A stretch of 58,525 bases of DNA, taken from Gammaproteobacteria bacterium. Its GTDB lineage: Bacteria > Pseudomonadota > Gammaproteobacteria > Steroidobacterales > Woeseiaceae. The stretch spans positions 1 through 58,525 of the forward strand of contig JAADHU010000039.1 of the NCBI GenBank assembly GCA_013151645.1, given 5' to 3'. The notes below the pieces were generated by a model, which was not told the DNA's origin, made no database searches, and saw only the letters and a program-made list of their open reading frames with translations. The translations under genes were made by a program, and so were the position numbers. Of this stretch, positions 36,667-45,315 are shown piece by piece (position 1 is the first letter of the stretch; every line of letters starts with the position of its first letter).

Positions 36667-37479
36667 TTATTCACAGAAAACCTGAGTGACACGGGCTTTT
36701 TTGGTTAGTTTGACCGCCGTCAGGGCTCTTCCCCAAACACAGCCGGAATCGACGCAGACAAGTTGCGGTTCCACGACCAGGCCAAGTGCGGCCCAGTGGC
36801 CAAAGACGATGCGGGTGCCGGCCCATGCGGGATTCCTGGCATCAAACCAGGGCAGTAGACCTTTGCGTGCTTTGTCGGGCGGCCCGTTATGAGTGAAATT
36901 CAGTCGGCCATCTGCGTAGATCATGCGCGTGCGCGTAAATGCGTTGATAATGAAACGTTGCCGCGCATAGCCTTTGAGGTCGCCGCTCCAGCGTCGCGGA
37001 CGGTCACCGTACATGTGTTTGAGCAACCCAAAGTACTTGTCGCCCGACAAGACGCCTTCGATTTCTGCCGCCCGCCTCAATGTTTTCCTGACAGACCATT
37101 GCGGTGGGATACCGGCGTGCACCATCAGCGTATTTAGTTTCTTGCTGTAGTGCGCGAGCGGACGGTGCCGAAGCCAATCGAGAATTTCGGTGCAGTCGTC
37201 TGCATTGAGAACTTTCCACAGCGAGTCAAAGTGCGTTGCAGAATATCGCGCCTCGTTGCCGAGTGCGAGGAGGTGCAGGTCATGGTTTCCAAGGACGGTG
37301 ATCGCGGCGTTTCCCAGGCTCTTTACGAACCGCAGAGTCTTAAGGGATTTGGGACCCCGGTTTACCAGGTCGCCGGTCAGCCAGAGGCGATCTTCCTGTG
37401 GATCGAAACCAATCTTGTCGAGCAAACGCCGAAACGGGTCGTAACAGCCTTGAATATCACCGATTGCGTAAACGGCCAA
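36667..37479 (-). CDS. apaH: Diadenosine tetraphosphatase ApaH
   Basis: ApaH splits Ap4A symmetrically into two ADP and also removes Np4-type RNA caps. The 270-residue metallophosphatase has YAIGDIQGCYDPF at the start, LTGDLVNRGPKSL near 35 and VLGNHDLHLL near 62. The start is a TTG (37479) with a strong AGGAGA six bases before it, which decides the start. The apaG gene upstream is separated by 188 bp, most of it a palindromic element, an unusual gap for this pair. Confidence 0.95.
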   Translation of the reverse strand: MAVYAIGDIQGCYDPFRRLLDKIGFDPQEDRLWLTGDLVNRGPKSLKTLRFVKSLGNAAITVLGNHDLHLLALGNEARYSATHFDSLWKVLNADDCTEILDWLRHRPLAHYSKKLNTLMVHAGIPPQWSVRKTLRRAAEIEGVLSGDKYFGLLKHMYGDRPRRWSGDLKGYARQRFIINAFTRTRMIYADGRLNFTHNGPPDKARKGLLPWFDARNPAWAGTRIVFGHWAALGLVVEPQLVCVDSGCVWGRALTAVKLTKKARVTQVFCE

Positions 37480-37504
37480 TCGATTCTCCTGCGTTAAAAC
37501 CGAG

Positions 37505-37671
37505 CTAAGGAACCTCTGATCAATTCCGGGCGAAGCAGATTGCTTGTCAAAATATTCAGATTCAAGACGCGGATCGCACGTAATAGCGAGCTATTGCGAA
37601 GATTCGAAACGCCGAAGCTGGATATTTTGACACGTAAGATGCGAGTTCAGAATTGATCAGAGGTTCCTTAG
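37505..37671. repeat. Palindromic element between apaG and apaH (MITE-like)
   Basis: A 22-bp sequence beginning CTAAGGAACCTCTGATCAAT (37505-37526) recurs as its exact inverse at 37650-37671. The inside is also near-symmetrical, with TGTCAAAATATTCAG (from about 37545) mirrored by CTGGATATTTTGACA (to about 37632), and a centre AATAGCGAGCTATT near 37574-37587. It has no ORF. The ends are flanked by TA on both sides, consistent with a TA target duplication. The rightmost bases supply the TAA stop of apaG. It has the look of a small non-autonomous mobile element. Confidence 0.8.
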
Positions 37672-38045
37672 TTCAGAATACCAGGGACGGCCAATGTGAA
37701 GGCCGCGATCGGCGCAACGAAGTTGGTGCCACCGTCGGCTTCCATGTTGTAACGCCCCTGCATCGAGCCGACCGGCGTTTCGAGGACAGCGCCGCTCGAG
37801 TAGCGAAACTTTTCACCCGGCGTGAGGCGCGGTTGCTTGCCAACTACACCGTCGCCACTCACTTCCTGGATTTTCCCGTTCGCATCCGTAATGACCCAGT
37901 GACGACTTATCAGTCTCGCTGCAACATTGCCAACATTTTCTATCGTGATGGTATACGCGAACACATAACGCCCGATTTCCGGCTCCGATTGCGCGTCCAC
38001 ATAGTCAGTTGCTACGTCAACACTGATGTTATTGTTTTCATTCAT
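37668..38045 (-). CDS. apaG: ApaG protein (CO2+/Mg2+ efflux-associated)
   Basis: The 125-residue protein is a single fibronectin-type beta-sandwich, the length of E. coli ApaG. Signatures are YVFAYTITIENVGN (about 28-41), SRHWVITDANGKIQEVSGDGVVGKQP and QPRLTPGEKFRYSSGAVLETPVGSM (abridged: G-E-x-F-x-Y-S-S-G). Its molecular role is unresolved. The stop codon TAA is the last three bases of the palindromic element downstream, so the 3' end of the transcript contains the hairpin. It is normally adjacent to apaH; here 188 bp separate them. Confidence 0.94.
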   Translation of the reverse strand: MNENNNISVDVATDYVDAQSEPEIGRYVFAYTITIENVGNVAARLISRHWVITDANGKIQEVSGDGVVGKQPRLTPGEKFRYSSGAVLETPVGSMQGRYNMEADGGTNFVAPIAAFTLAVPGILN

Positions 38046-38098
38046 GCGTATCGCGGTTGGTGCCTGAATTCTAGTGCCTTCATTCTACCTGAATTGAG

Positions 38099-38887
38099 TT
38101 ACGGTTTGTTCGTTGCAGACAGAAGATTCGCCAGACTTGCCCACGTATCTACGGCAACTCGTTCAGCCCGGGAGCCGGGGTCGATGCCGACTTTTTCCAT
38201 TTCGATTTCCGTGACATGCCCTCGCAACGCATTGCGCAGGGTTTTTCGACGTTGCGAGAAAGCCTGCGTGACCAGCGCTGAAAGTAGTTTCACATCATTG
38301 ATGAGAACCGCATCCGTCGGCTTCGGTCGCATACGGACGAAAGCCGAAGTGACTTTCGGCGGTGGCTGAAAAGCGCTCGCCGGCACGTCGAAAAGTGGCA
38401 CGACCTCCATGAAGCTACCGAGCATGACCGTAAGCCGGCCATATTTCTTGCTGCCCGGCGTCGCCGCCATACGATCGACGACTTCCTTTTGCATCATGAA
38501 ATGCAAATCGAAGATGTGTTGCCGGAAATCAAGCAGCCTGAAAATCAACGGCGTCGAAATATTGTAGGGGAGGTTGCCGACGATTCGAAGGCGTTCGCCC
38601 AGCGTCGCGTAGTCAAAACGAAGTGCATCCGCTTCATGCACGGTTACGTGACTGGAATCGGCGAAACGATCGCGAAGCATGGGGACGAGGTCTCGATCAA
38701 ATTCGATGACATGAAGTGTGGCGGGTGAACGGGACAACGGGATCGTGATGGCGCCCTGACCGGGACCAATCTCGACTAACGTGTCACCGTCCCGAGCTGC
38801 GATGGCGCCGATAATCTGATTGATGACCGCCGGGTCCATCAGGAAGTGTTGTCCGAATCGTTTTCGCGTCCGGTGGGAAGACGTCAT
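38099..38887 (-). CDS. rsmA: 16S rRNA dimethyladenosine transferase RsmA (KsgA)
   Basis: RsmA dimethylates two adjacent adenines near the 3' end of 16S rRNA late in 30S assembly. The 262-residue protein has the N-terminal RKRFGQHFLMD, the SAM motif VEIGPGQGAIT near 40 and the catalytic NLPYNIST near 108. I took the ATG at 38887, which overlaps the pdxA stop by four bases (ATGA), as the coupled start. The order surA-pdxA-rsmA-apaG-apaH is the enterobacterial order. Confidence 0.96.
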   Translation of the reverse strand: MTSSHRTRKRFGQHFLMDPAVINQIIGAIAARDGDTLVEIGPGQGAITIPLSRSPATLHVIEFDRDLVPMLRDRFADSSHVTVHEADALRFDYATLGERLRIVGNLPYNISTPLIFRLLDFRQHIFDLHFMMQKEVVDRMAATPGSKKYGRLTVMLGSFMEVVPLFDVPASAFQPPPKVTSAFVRMRPKPTDAVLINDVKLLSALVTQAFSQRRKTLRNALRGHVTEIEMEKVGIDPGSRAERVAVDTWASLANLLSATNKP

Positions 38888-39876
38888 CGGCAAGCCATTT
38901 GGGCCGCAAGTTCAACGGCCGCGAGCATGCTGTCAATCTCTGCAGTTCCGCGGCCCGCAATATCCAGCGCGGTGCCATGGTCGACCGAAGTTCGTACGAT
39001 GGGTAAGCCGAGCGTAACGTTAACCGCACTGCCGAAGCTGGCGTATTTCAGAACGGGCAGGCCTTGATCGTGGTACATCGCCAGCACCGCGTCGGCGTAT
39101 CCCGCCGCCGGGGTAAAGGCGGTGTCTGCGGGCAGCGGGCCGCGAATTCTGAGGTTTCGTTGACGAAACCCTTCGACGACCGGGGCAATGATATTCTGGT
39201 CTTCGTGGCCTAAATGGCCGCCCTCACCCGCGTGCGGGTTCAATCCACAAACCACAATTTCAGGATCATCAATCCCGAATCGCGTTTGCAGTCCGCGGTG
39301 CAGCACTTCGATGACCTTGGTCAGGCGCTCGGCCGTAATGTAGTTGGAGACTTCGGACAAGGGCAGATGCGTGCTGGCCAATGCAACCCGCAGATCACCG
39401 CCAACCAGGAGCATTACCGGCATGGGCGTACGGGTGATTTCCGCCAGAAATTCAGTATGGCCGGAAAACGTGACACCGCTGTCGTTGATCGTGCTTTTTT
39501 GCAGCGGTGCGGTGACCAGGCCGCAAAAAATATCATTCTGGCAGGCGCTGACGGCCATACGCAGACCCACGAGCAGCGCTGCTGCGTTGGATGGATCCGG
39601 TAGGCCACAAACGCCAGGGTTGGGCATGGGTTGTGACCACACGCGCAAGGTGCCGGCGGCGTGCTCGGTGCAGCGGGGCTGGGTCGGATCGAATTCGATC
39701 AGGGAAACCGTTTTGCCCAGGCGCTCGGCCCGAAGGCGCAATACCTTCGGGTCGGCAACAATGACGACGTGTCGGGCCCAGTCCGTTTCTGCCAGCGCAA
39801 GACACAGCTCGGGTCCGATACCGGCAGGCTCACCGGCGGTGATGACCAGGGGCGTTTTCAATTCAGCCAAGTTCAC
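38884..39876 (-). CDS. pdxA: 4-hydroxythreonine-4-phosphate dehydrogenase PdxA
   Basis: PdxA oxidises 4-phosphohydroxy-L-threonine in the DXP-dependent pyridoxal phosphate pathway. The 330-residue protein has VITAGEPAGIGPELCL at the N-terminus, TFSGHTEFLAEIT near 138 and GLNPHAGEGGHLGHED near 208. The start is a GTG at 39876. PLP made by this pathway serves the GcvP and kynureninase enzymes of this window. It lies 50 bp after surA. Confidence 0.96.
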   Translation of the reverse strand: MNLAELKTPLVITAGEPAGIGPELCLALAETDWARHVVIVADPKVLRLRAERLGKTVSLIEFDPTQPRCTEHAAGTLRVWSQPMPNPGVCGLPDPSNAAALLVGLRMAVSACQNDIFCGLVTAPLQKSTINDSGVTFSGHTEFLAEITRTPMPVMLLVGGDLRVALASTHLPLSEVSNYITAERLTKVIEVLHRGLQTRFGIDDPEIVVCGLNPHAGEGGHLGHEDQNIIAPVVEGFRQRNLRIRGPLPADTAFTPAAGYADAVLAMYHDQGLPVLKYASFGSAVNVTLGLPIVRTSVDHGTALDIAGRGTAEIDSMLAAVELAAQMACR

Positions 39877-39926
39877 CGGCGTATCACCTTGACGGGGCAG
39901 GAAGGCGTCGTCTTGCTGGCGAAAAA

Positions 39927-41225
39927 CTAGATACGTTTTTCGACGAATGCTTCATCGCGTATGCGACGAACCCAGAGCTCCGATTCATCCGCAAGTTTAC
40001 TGTTGCGTACACGTTCGACACAGTTTCGTTCCTTGACCTCTTCCGTATTGTCGTAAGTCCTGCGGTCAGTGACTTCCAGAATGTGCCAGCCAAAACGCGT
40101 TTGAAACGGCTCCGACAAGGTGCCAATCTCGATTTCATCCGCCACTTTTTCAAATTCGGGGACAAACGAGCCGGGATTTACCCAGCCCATCGTGCCGCCG
40201 TTATTTGCCGATCCCGTATCGTCAGACACAAGCTTCGCGACCTCCGCAAACGATTCGCCTGCCAGAATGCGAGCTCGTGCATCACGAAGCTTTTGCTGGG
40301 CTGTCTCGTTATCAATGATCTCATTGGGCATGACAAGAATATGCCGCACTTCCTTTTGCTTGATTTCACTTCGTTCCAACGTACCCCTGACTTCGTTGAC
40401 CTTGACGATGTGAAAGCCGCTAACGGCACGAATGGGTTTCGAAAACTTGCCAGCACCGAGAGGACCGACGACATCGGAAAACAGCGTCGGCAATTGACTG
40501 CCTTTTCGCCATCCCATCCGACCACCTTCAAGGCCGCTAGCGATATCGGAATGGCGGATGGCCATTTCCGCGAAATCGGCACCGTCCAGTAATTTCTGAT
40601 ACACCTCGTCTGCTTCTGCCTCTGCTTCGGCATAGTCTTCGGCCGTGGCCGAGTCCGGAACGGAAATCAGCAGGTGCGACAGGTTGTATTCGGAATTGAC
40701 GACGACATTGTCTTCCAGGTCTGCAATGCACTGCTCGATCTCGCGCGGTGCCACGGAAATTCGCCCGACGACATCGATTTGCCGTAGTTGTTCGAGAACG
40801 AGCTGGGTACGCATGTCGCGGCGATACTCGCCATAGTCGACACCTTCCTTCCTCAGCATTTCCGGAAGGTCTTCGAATCGAATGCCATTTTGCTCGGCAA
40901 TACGTTTCAACGCCGAGTTGAGAATCTGATCCGATATTTCAATACCGACTCTGCTGGCCCGCTGCATCTGCACTTCTTCGGTGATGAGTTGTTCCAGAAC
41001 CTGCTCTTCAAGAACGTCCTGCGGTGGCAGCTTCATTCCTTGTTCGTTAGCTCGTACGATAATCCTGTCAATCTGTCGTTTAAGCTGGCTCTTGAGCACG
41101 ACGCCGTCATTCACCACCGCGGCAATTCCGTCCAGCATCTCGCCGGTTTCCGAGAGTTCCTCTGCCGCGTAGATTGCCGCGGGCAGAAGGCTGGAGAGAG
41201 CAATTAAATATTTGATTTTATTCAT
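39927..41225 (-). CDS. surA: Periplasmic chaperone/PPIase SurA
   Basis: SurA escorts outer-membrane proteins to the BAM complex and helps LptD maturation. The 432-residue protein has a signal peptide (MNKIKYLIALSSLLPAAIYA), an N-terminal chaperone domain with LDGIAAVVNDGVVLKSQL and two parvulin domains (about 177-275 and 290-385), each with the family's pattern (SHLLISVP and RHILVMP at their starts). The ATG at 41225 starts the signal peptide; the longer frame does not. It lies seven bases after lptD, the standard order lptD-surA-pdxA-rsmA. Confidence 0.96.
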   Translation of the reverse strand: MNKIKYLIALSSLLPAAIYAAEELSETGEMLDGIAAVVNDGVVLKSQLKRQIDRIIVRANEQGMKLPPQDVLEEQVLEQLITEEVQMQRASRVGIEISDQILNSALKRIAEQNGIRFEDLPEMLRKEGVDYGEYRRDMRTQLVLEQLRQIDVVGRISVAPREIEQCIADLEDNVVVNSEYNLSHLLISVPDSATAEDYAEAEAEADEVYQKLLDGADFAEMAIRHSDIASGLEGGRMGWRKGSQLPTLFSDVVGPLGAGKFSKPIRAVSGFHIVKVNEVRGTLERSEIKQKEVRHILVMPNEIIDNETAQQKLRDARARILAGESFAEVAKLVSDDTGSANNGGTMGWVNPGSFVPEFEKVADEIEIGTLSEPFQTRFGWHILEVTDRRTYDNTEEVKERNCVERVRNSKLADESELWVRRIRDEAFVEKRI

Positions 41226-41232
41226 AAAACGA

Positions 41233-43512
41233 TTATTCGAATTCGCGTGAATAGCCAAGAATACCACGTTCCAGGATACGGTCCGCCCGCGTACCGACGC
41301 TGGCCATGCCTTTCAGGACCAACTGAATTCCGATCAAAGAATTCCGTTCTCCGTTACGAGTCGATACATAGCGTCGCGACACCAGCCGCAATCCCCAGCA
41401 GCAGCTCTCATACTCAAGACCAAAAAATTGTTCCAGTGACTTGTTGTCACGCAGGGAGTAGTTGTAGCGGCCAACGAAATTCCACTTGCTCGACAACGGC
41501 CAGGACCAGGATACGTCGGTCTGCTCGAGCGTCTGTCGCCGAAATCGATAGGCGAGATTCAATACTTTATTGGTCGCAGGCTGGTATTGCAGCCGCGCTT
41601 CGGATTTTGCCGTGCCATTCGCGCCGCTGCCCCATTGATGACCGATATCGAAATTGAAATTCTTGTAAATCAGGAATCGAAGTTCCGCGATGTAATCGGA
41701 CGAATCGTTCGTAACATTAGGTTGGCCGGGAAAAGTGACACCCTGTTCGCTGAGATACAGAGTCTGGCCTATGGTTGCCGTTACGATTTCGCTACCTGAA
41801 CTGGCGTTGAAAACCCGTGATGTTATGCCGATGCTCAGCTGGTCGGTGTCGGCAATACGATCAACACCCAGAAATCGATTTTTTCGAAACAACTGCACCA
41901 GATTCAGGTCGGGTTCGATGGTATCGAAAACGGGCAAATCCGATTGTTCGCGAAAGGGCGTGTGCACGTAAAGCAGTCGAGGTTCAATTGTCTGCACGAG
42001 CTTGTTCGAGCTACCCAACGTGCGTTCCAGAATCATGCCGATGTCCAGGCTCGATGTTGGTAGCGTTCGGGACGGAGACGTTCGCTGACCCGGCTCGGTA
42101 TTTTCCAGCTCATATTGTGTGAATTGCAGCGCGACCGCCGGTTTAACGAACCACCCGGGGCGCTCAAGCGACCAGCTGACTTGCGGCATTGCATTGAGAC
42201 GCCAGCCGGTGACGCCGACATCACGATCGAAATACACCAGCTCGGTGTCGATGTCATAACGCAGACCAAGGGGACGCGTCGGCCATTGTGCACTGATCCG
42301 CACTTGCGGCAATCGCCGGTACGGCGCGTTGTTCGGAGCGATCATCTCATCGATGGTCTGGTATTCCTGCACGCGACCGAGGAAGGACCAGTTTTCGCCG
42401 AAATAATCAAACGCCGCGCTGCGATTGAGGTGCGTAATGCTGGCGGTACTCAGACTGCCGCCGAGATCTTCAAAATAGGTGTCGTCGGAAATCTGGCGGT
42501 AGTCGACGGTGTTGCGCCAGCCGTTGTCAAACAGGGTTCGGTGCTCGAGCGACATAAACTGACGCTTGCCGCCAAACTGACTGTCGTTAGCCAGATACTC
42601 GAATTGCGCGACGCCCGAGTTTTTTTTCGTGAGGTAGCGAAATTCACTGCCGACCATCAAACCCCGGTCTGTCAGCAGGCGCGGCGTGATTGTCGCGTCG
42701 TAGTTTTCGGAAATATTCCAATACCAGGGCAAGCGGATTTCGTTACCACTGCGTCCGGCTCTGCCAATCTCCGGGGCGAGGAAACCGGTCAGGCGCGCGT
42801 CGCCGATCGGAAACGTCAGACGCGGTGCATACAGGATCGGAATACCTTGAAATCGTAGCGTGACATTCTTGGCTTTGCCCTTGCCCGCACGCGTGTCGAG
42901 ATTGATATCGGCTGCCTCGATCAGCCAGTCATTCGAGCCGGGCGGGCAGGTCGTGTAGTTGACCTTCGTCAGGGACAACGTGCCATTTCGCGAGATCTCT
43001 ATTTCATCCGCGGCGCCGCGAGAACTGCCGTTGCCCAATTGAAATTCCGCACCGGCAAAATAAATTCGCCCGGTCGAATACGACAGTTCGGCCGAATCGC
43101 TGGTGACGCTGGTGGTCGGGTCTTTGTAACGTACCTGGCCGGTGAGGCTCAATGCCTCCGTCACCGGATCGTAAACAGCGCTGTCAGCACCGGCCAGGCG
43201 ATTGTCTCGACGAATCAGCACGCCGCCCGTCAGGATAGCGGCGGGGTCAGGGCCGACTTTTAGATCGACCGAGCCGGCTTCGATGGTCATGGTGGTTGGC
43301 GCGATGTCTTCGCTCTGACTCAGAAACGGCTCATCGTCAAGCCCGGTTGTTTCCGGCGCCACGCAGATCGGGTTCTGTTGACCGAAAACAGAGTGCGCGC
43401 ACAGCAACAGGGGTACCGCGGTGATTAATGGGGAGAATCTGGGCAAACTGATATCGACTTTCTGACCAAACTGGTTGGGGGTGTATGAATCGGGGCAGGA
43501 TGTTACGCGCAA
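41233..43512 (-). CDS. lptD: LPS-assembly protein LptD
   Basis: LptD is the outer-membrane beta-barrel that inserts LPS. The 759-residue protein has an export signal (PLITAVPLLLCAHSVFG), an N-terminal OstA-like domain (LKVGPDPAAILTGGVLIRRD) and a long barrel. Its four conserved cysteines are visible as NPICVAPE, YTTCPPGSNDW and the pair in ESCCWGLRL. The exact start is uncertain: the open frame begins with a TTG at 43512, but no convincing ribosome site precedes it; a TTG nearer the signal (43443) is an alternative. It is divergent from amgK and followed closely by surA. Confidence 0.95.
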   Translation of the reverse strand: MRVTSCPDSYTPNQFGQKVDISLPRFSPLITAVPLLLCAHSVFGQQNPICVAPETTGLDDEPFLSQSEDIAPTTMTIEAGSVDLKVGPDPAAILTGGVLIRRDNRLAGADSAVYDPVTEALSLTGQVRYKDPTTSVTSDSAELSYSTGRIYFAGAEFQLGNGSSRGAADEIEISRNGTLSLTKVNYTTCPPGSNDWLIEAADINLDTRAGKGKAKNVTLRFQGIPILYAPRLTFPIGDARLTGFLAPEIGRAGRSGNEIRLPWYWNISENYDATITPRLLTDRGLMVGSEFRYLTKKNSGVAQFEYLANDSQFGGKRQFMSLEHRTLFDNGWRNTVDYRQISDDTYFEDLGGSLSTASITHLNRSAAFDYFGENWSFLGRVQEYQTIDEMIAPNNAPYRRLPQVRISAQWPTRPLGLRYDIDTELVYFDRDVGVTGWRLNAMPQVSWSLERPGWFVKPAVALQFTQYELENTEPGQRTSPSRTLPTSSLDIGMILERTLGSSNKLVQTIEPRLLYVHTPFREQSDLPVFDTIEPDLNLVQLFRKNRFLGVDRIADTDQLSIGITSRVFNASSGSEIVTATIGQTLYLSEQGVTFPGQPNVTNDSSDYIAELRFLIYKNFNFDIGHQWGSGANGTAKSEARLQYQPATNKVLNLAYRFRRQTLEQTDVSWSWPLSSKWNFVGRYNYSLRDNKSLEQFFGLEYESCCWGLRLVSRRYVSTRNGERNSLIGIQLVLKGMASVGTRADRILERGILGYSREFE

Positions 43513-43597
43513 AAGATGTTATCAGCTATCGCGATTTGCTACCTTCGCACAGTTCCATAGACCCATCAATGAGCCAACAGTGCCATTTTGCTGGCAT

Positions 43598-44650
43598 TTG
43601 GCCCGCATAAACGGACAGGAAGACCCGATCAATACTGAAAACCGCCACGACGATCCGCGATTCACCGAGCTCGTAGCCTGGCTTGAGAGCGTGCCGGGGT
43701 TCTCGGCGGCGGAGCTCAGGCCGGCGTCGGCCGATGCGAGTTTCCGCCGCTACTTCAGAGTGCAATCGGGGCCGCAGACCTACATTGTCATGGACGCGCC
43801 ACCGCCGCAGGAAGACTGTGTGCCGTTCGTCGAAGTCGCGGCTTTTCTTCGAAAAATGGGCGTGAATGGACCAGAAATACTGGCGGCCGATGTTCATCGA
43901 GGGTTCCTGTTGCTATCGGACCTTGGGCAGCGTCCGTATCTCGATGAGCTCAAGGCCCGCCGGCCGGCCGCCGGCCGATTGTATCGGGATGCGATCAATA
44001 CGCTCATCACCATCCAGCGTGAGGGGAAACGCTTTCAGGACAAGCTGCCGAAATACGACGAGTCGCTGCTGCGCCGCGAATTGTCCTTATTCCATGACTG
44101 GCTGTGCGAACGGCGCCTGGGACTCAGTTTCTCGGACGATGATGAGCGCCAATGGGAAAAGTGTTGTGATGTACTGGTGAGCAGCGCACTCGCGCAGCCG
44201 GCCGTATTCGTTCATCGCGACTATCATTCGCGCAATTTGATGTTAACGGTTGAGAATAACCCCGGCATCCTGGATTTTCAGGACGCGGTCCTGGGTCCTT
44301 TGACTTACGACCTGGTATCCCTGTTGCGAGACTGTTATATCCGCTGGCCACGCGATCAGGTGCGTACCTGGGCGCTGGGATTCTACGAGGCACTTGATGA
44401 TGGTATTCGCGGCGACATCGATAGCGAAATGTTCTTGCGTTATTTCGATCTGATGGGCGTGCAGCGGCACCTGAAGGCGGCGGGTATCTTCGCCCGGCTT
44501 TTGTACCGGGACGGGAAGCCGGGTTATATGGGCGATGTCCCGTTCGCGTTGCAATACGTCGTCGCCGTGAGTCAACGTTACCCGGAAATCGGTTTTCTCG
44601 CGGAGCTGATTGAGGAACGCTGCGCGTCGCTATTGGTGGTGGGCGAATGA
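43598..44650 (+). CDS. amgK: Sugar kinase AmgK (N-acetylmuramate/GlcNAc kinase)
   Basis: AmgK phosphorylates the anomeric carbon of N-acetylmuramic acid released by peptidoglycan turnover, for reuse without remaking MurNAc. The aminoglycoside phosphotransferase-like protein of about 350 residues has the P-loop-like SFRRYFRV, the catalytic FVHRDYHSRNLM near 205 and the metal-binding LDFQDAVLGPLTYDL near 226. The start is uncertain: I give the TTG at 43598, where the length fits known AmgK; the frame is open further 5' and the upstream residues overlap the divergent lptD leader. It overlaps murU by four bases (ATGA), the pairing found in pseudomonads. Confidence 0.87.
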   Translation: MARINGQEDPINTENRHDDPRFTELVAWLESVPGFSAAELRPASADASFRRYFRVQSGPQTYIVMDAPPPQEDCVPFVEVAAFLRKMGVNGPEILAADVHRGFLLLSDLGQRPYLDELKARRPAAGRLYRDAINTLITIQREGKRFQDKLPKYDESLLRRELSLFHDWLCERRLGLSFSDDDERQWEKCCDVLVSSALAQPAVFVHRDYHSRNLMLTVENNPGILDFQDAVLGPLTYDLVSLLRDCYIRWPRDQVRTWALGFYEALDDGIRGDIDSEMFLRYFDLMGVQRHLKAAGIFARLLYRDGKPGYMGDVPFALQYVVAVSQRYPEIGFLAELIEERCASLLVVGE

Positions 44651-45315
44651 TCGCGATGATTCTTGCGGCAGGTCGCGGGGAGCGCTTGCAACCGATCACC
44701 GACAACGTGCCGAAATCACTGGTGGAGGTCGGTGGCATCAGTCTGTTGGAACGACATTTGAGTGCGCTGGCCGACGCGGGTGTGTCCACCGTCATCATCA
44801 ACCTTGGCTGGCTTGGCGAACAGATTGTCGAGCGCATCGGTTCCGGCAACCGGTTCGGCCTGCAGGTTTGCTACAGCCCGGAATACGAGCGGATTCTCGA
44901 AACCGGTGGCGGTATTCGTCGGGCATTGCCAATGCTGGGTCGTGATCCGTTTTGGGTGCTCAACGCCGATGTCTATACCGATTTCTCCTTGCCTTGCTTT
45001 GAGCTGCCGGACGACTGTTTCGGTCACCTGGTGCTCGTCCCGACGCCGAAAGACAAAGCGCGCGGGGACTTCGATCTGATCGATGGCAAGATACGCAATG
45101 GGAACGCTCCGGCGCACACATTCAGTGGCATCGCCTGTTATCGGCCGGAGTTCCTGGAGCAACAGGTTGTGGAGCGATTCTCGATCGTGCCACTGCTGCG
45201 GCGTGCTGCCGATCTGGGGCAATTGAGCGGTGCGCTGTATGAAGGTCAATGGGCTGACGTCGGCACGCCGGAAAAGCTGCACGACATTAACCGTCGATGG
45301 TTTGATCGTACCTGA
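44647..45315 (+). CDS. murU: MurNAc-1-phosphate uridylyltransferase MurU
   Basis: MurU converts MurNAc-1-phosphate to UDP-MurNAc, completing the AmgK-MurU recycling shunt. The 222-residue nucleotidyltransferase has MILAAGRGERLQPITDNVPK at the N-terminus and the metal-binding VLNADVYTDF near 100. Its C-terminus overlaps the convergent lipB gene by 29 bp (45287-45315). That overlap is unusually large for a convergent pair and both ends are well-conserved, so both stops appear genuine. Confidence 0.93.
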   Translation: MIAMILAAGRGERLQPITDNVPKSLVEVGGISLLERHLSALADAGVSTVIINLGWLGEQIVERIGSGNRFGLQVCYSPEYERILETGGGIRRALPMLGRDPFWVLNADVYTDFSLPCFELPDDCFGHLVLVPTPKDKARGDFDLIDGKIRNGNAPAHTFSGIACYRPEFLEQQVVERFSIVPLLRRAADLGQLSGALYEGQWADVGTPEKLHDINRRWFDRT

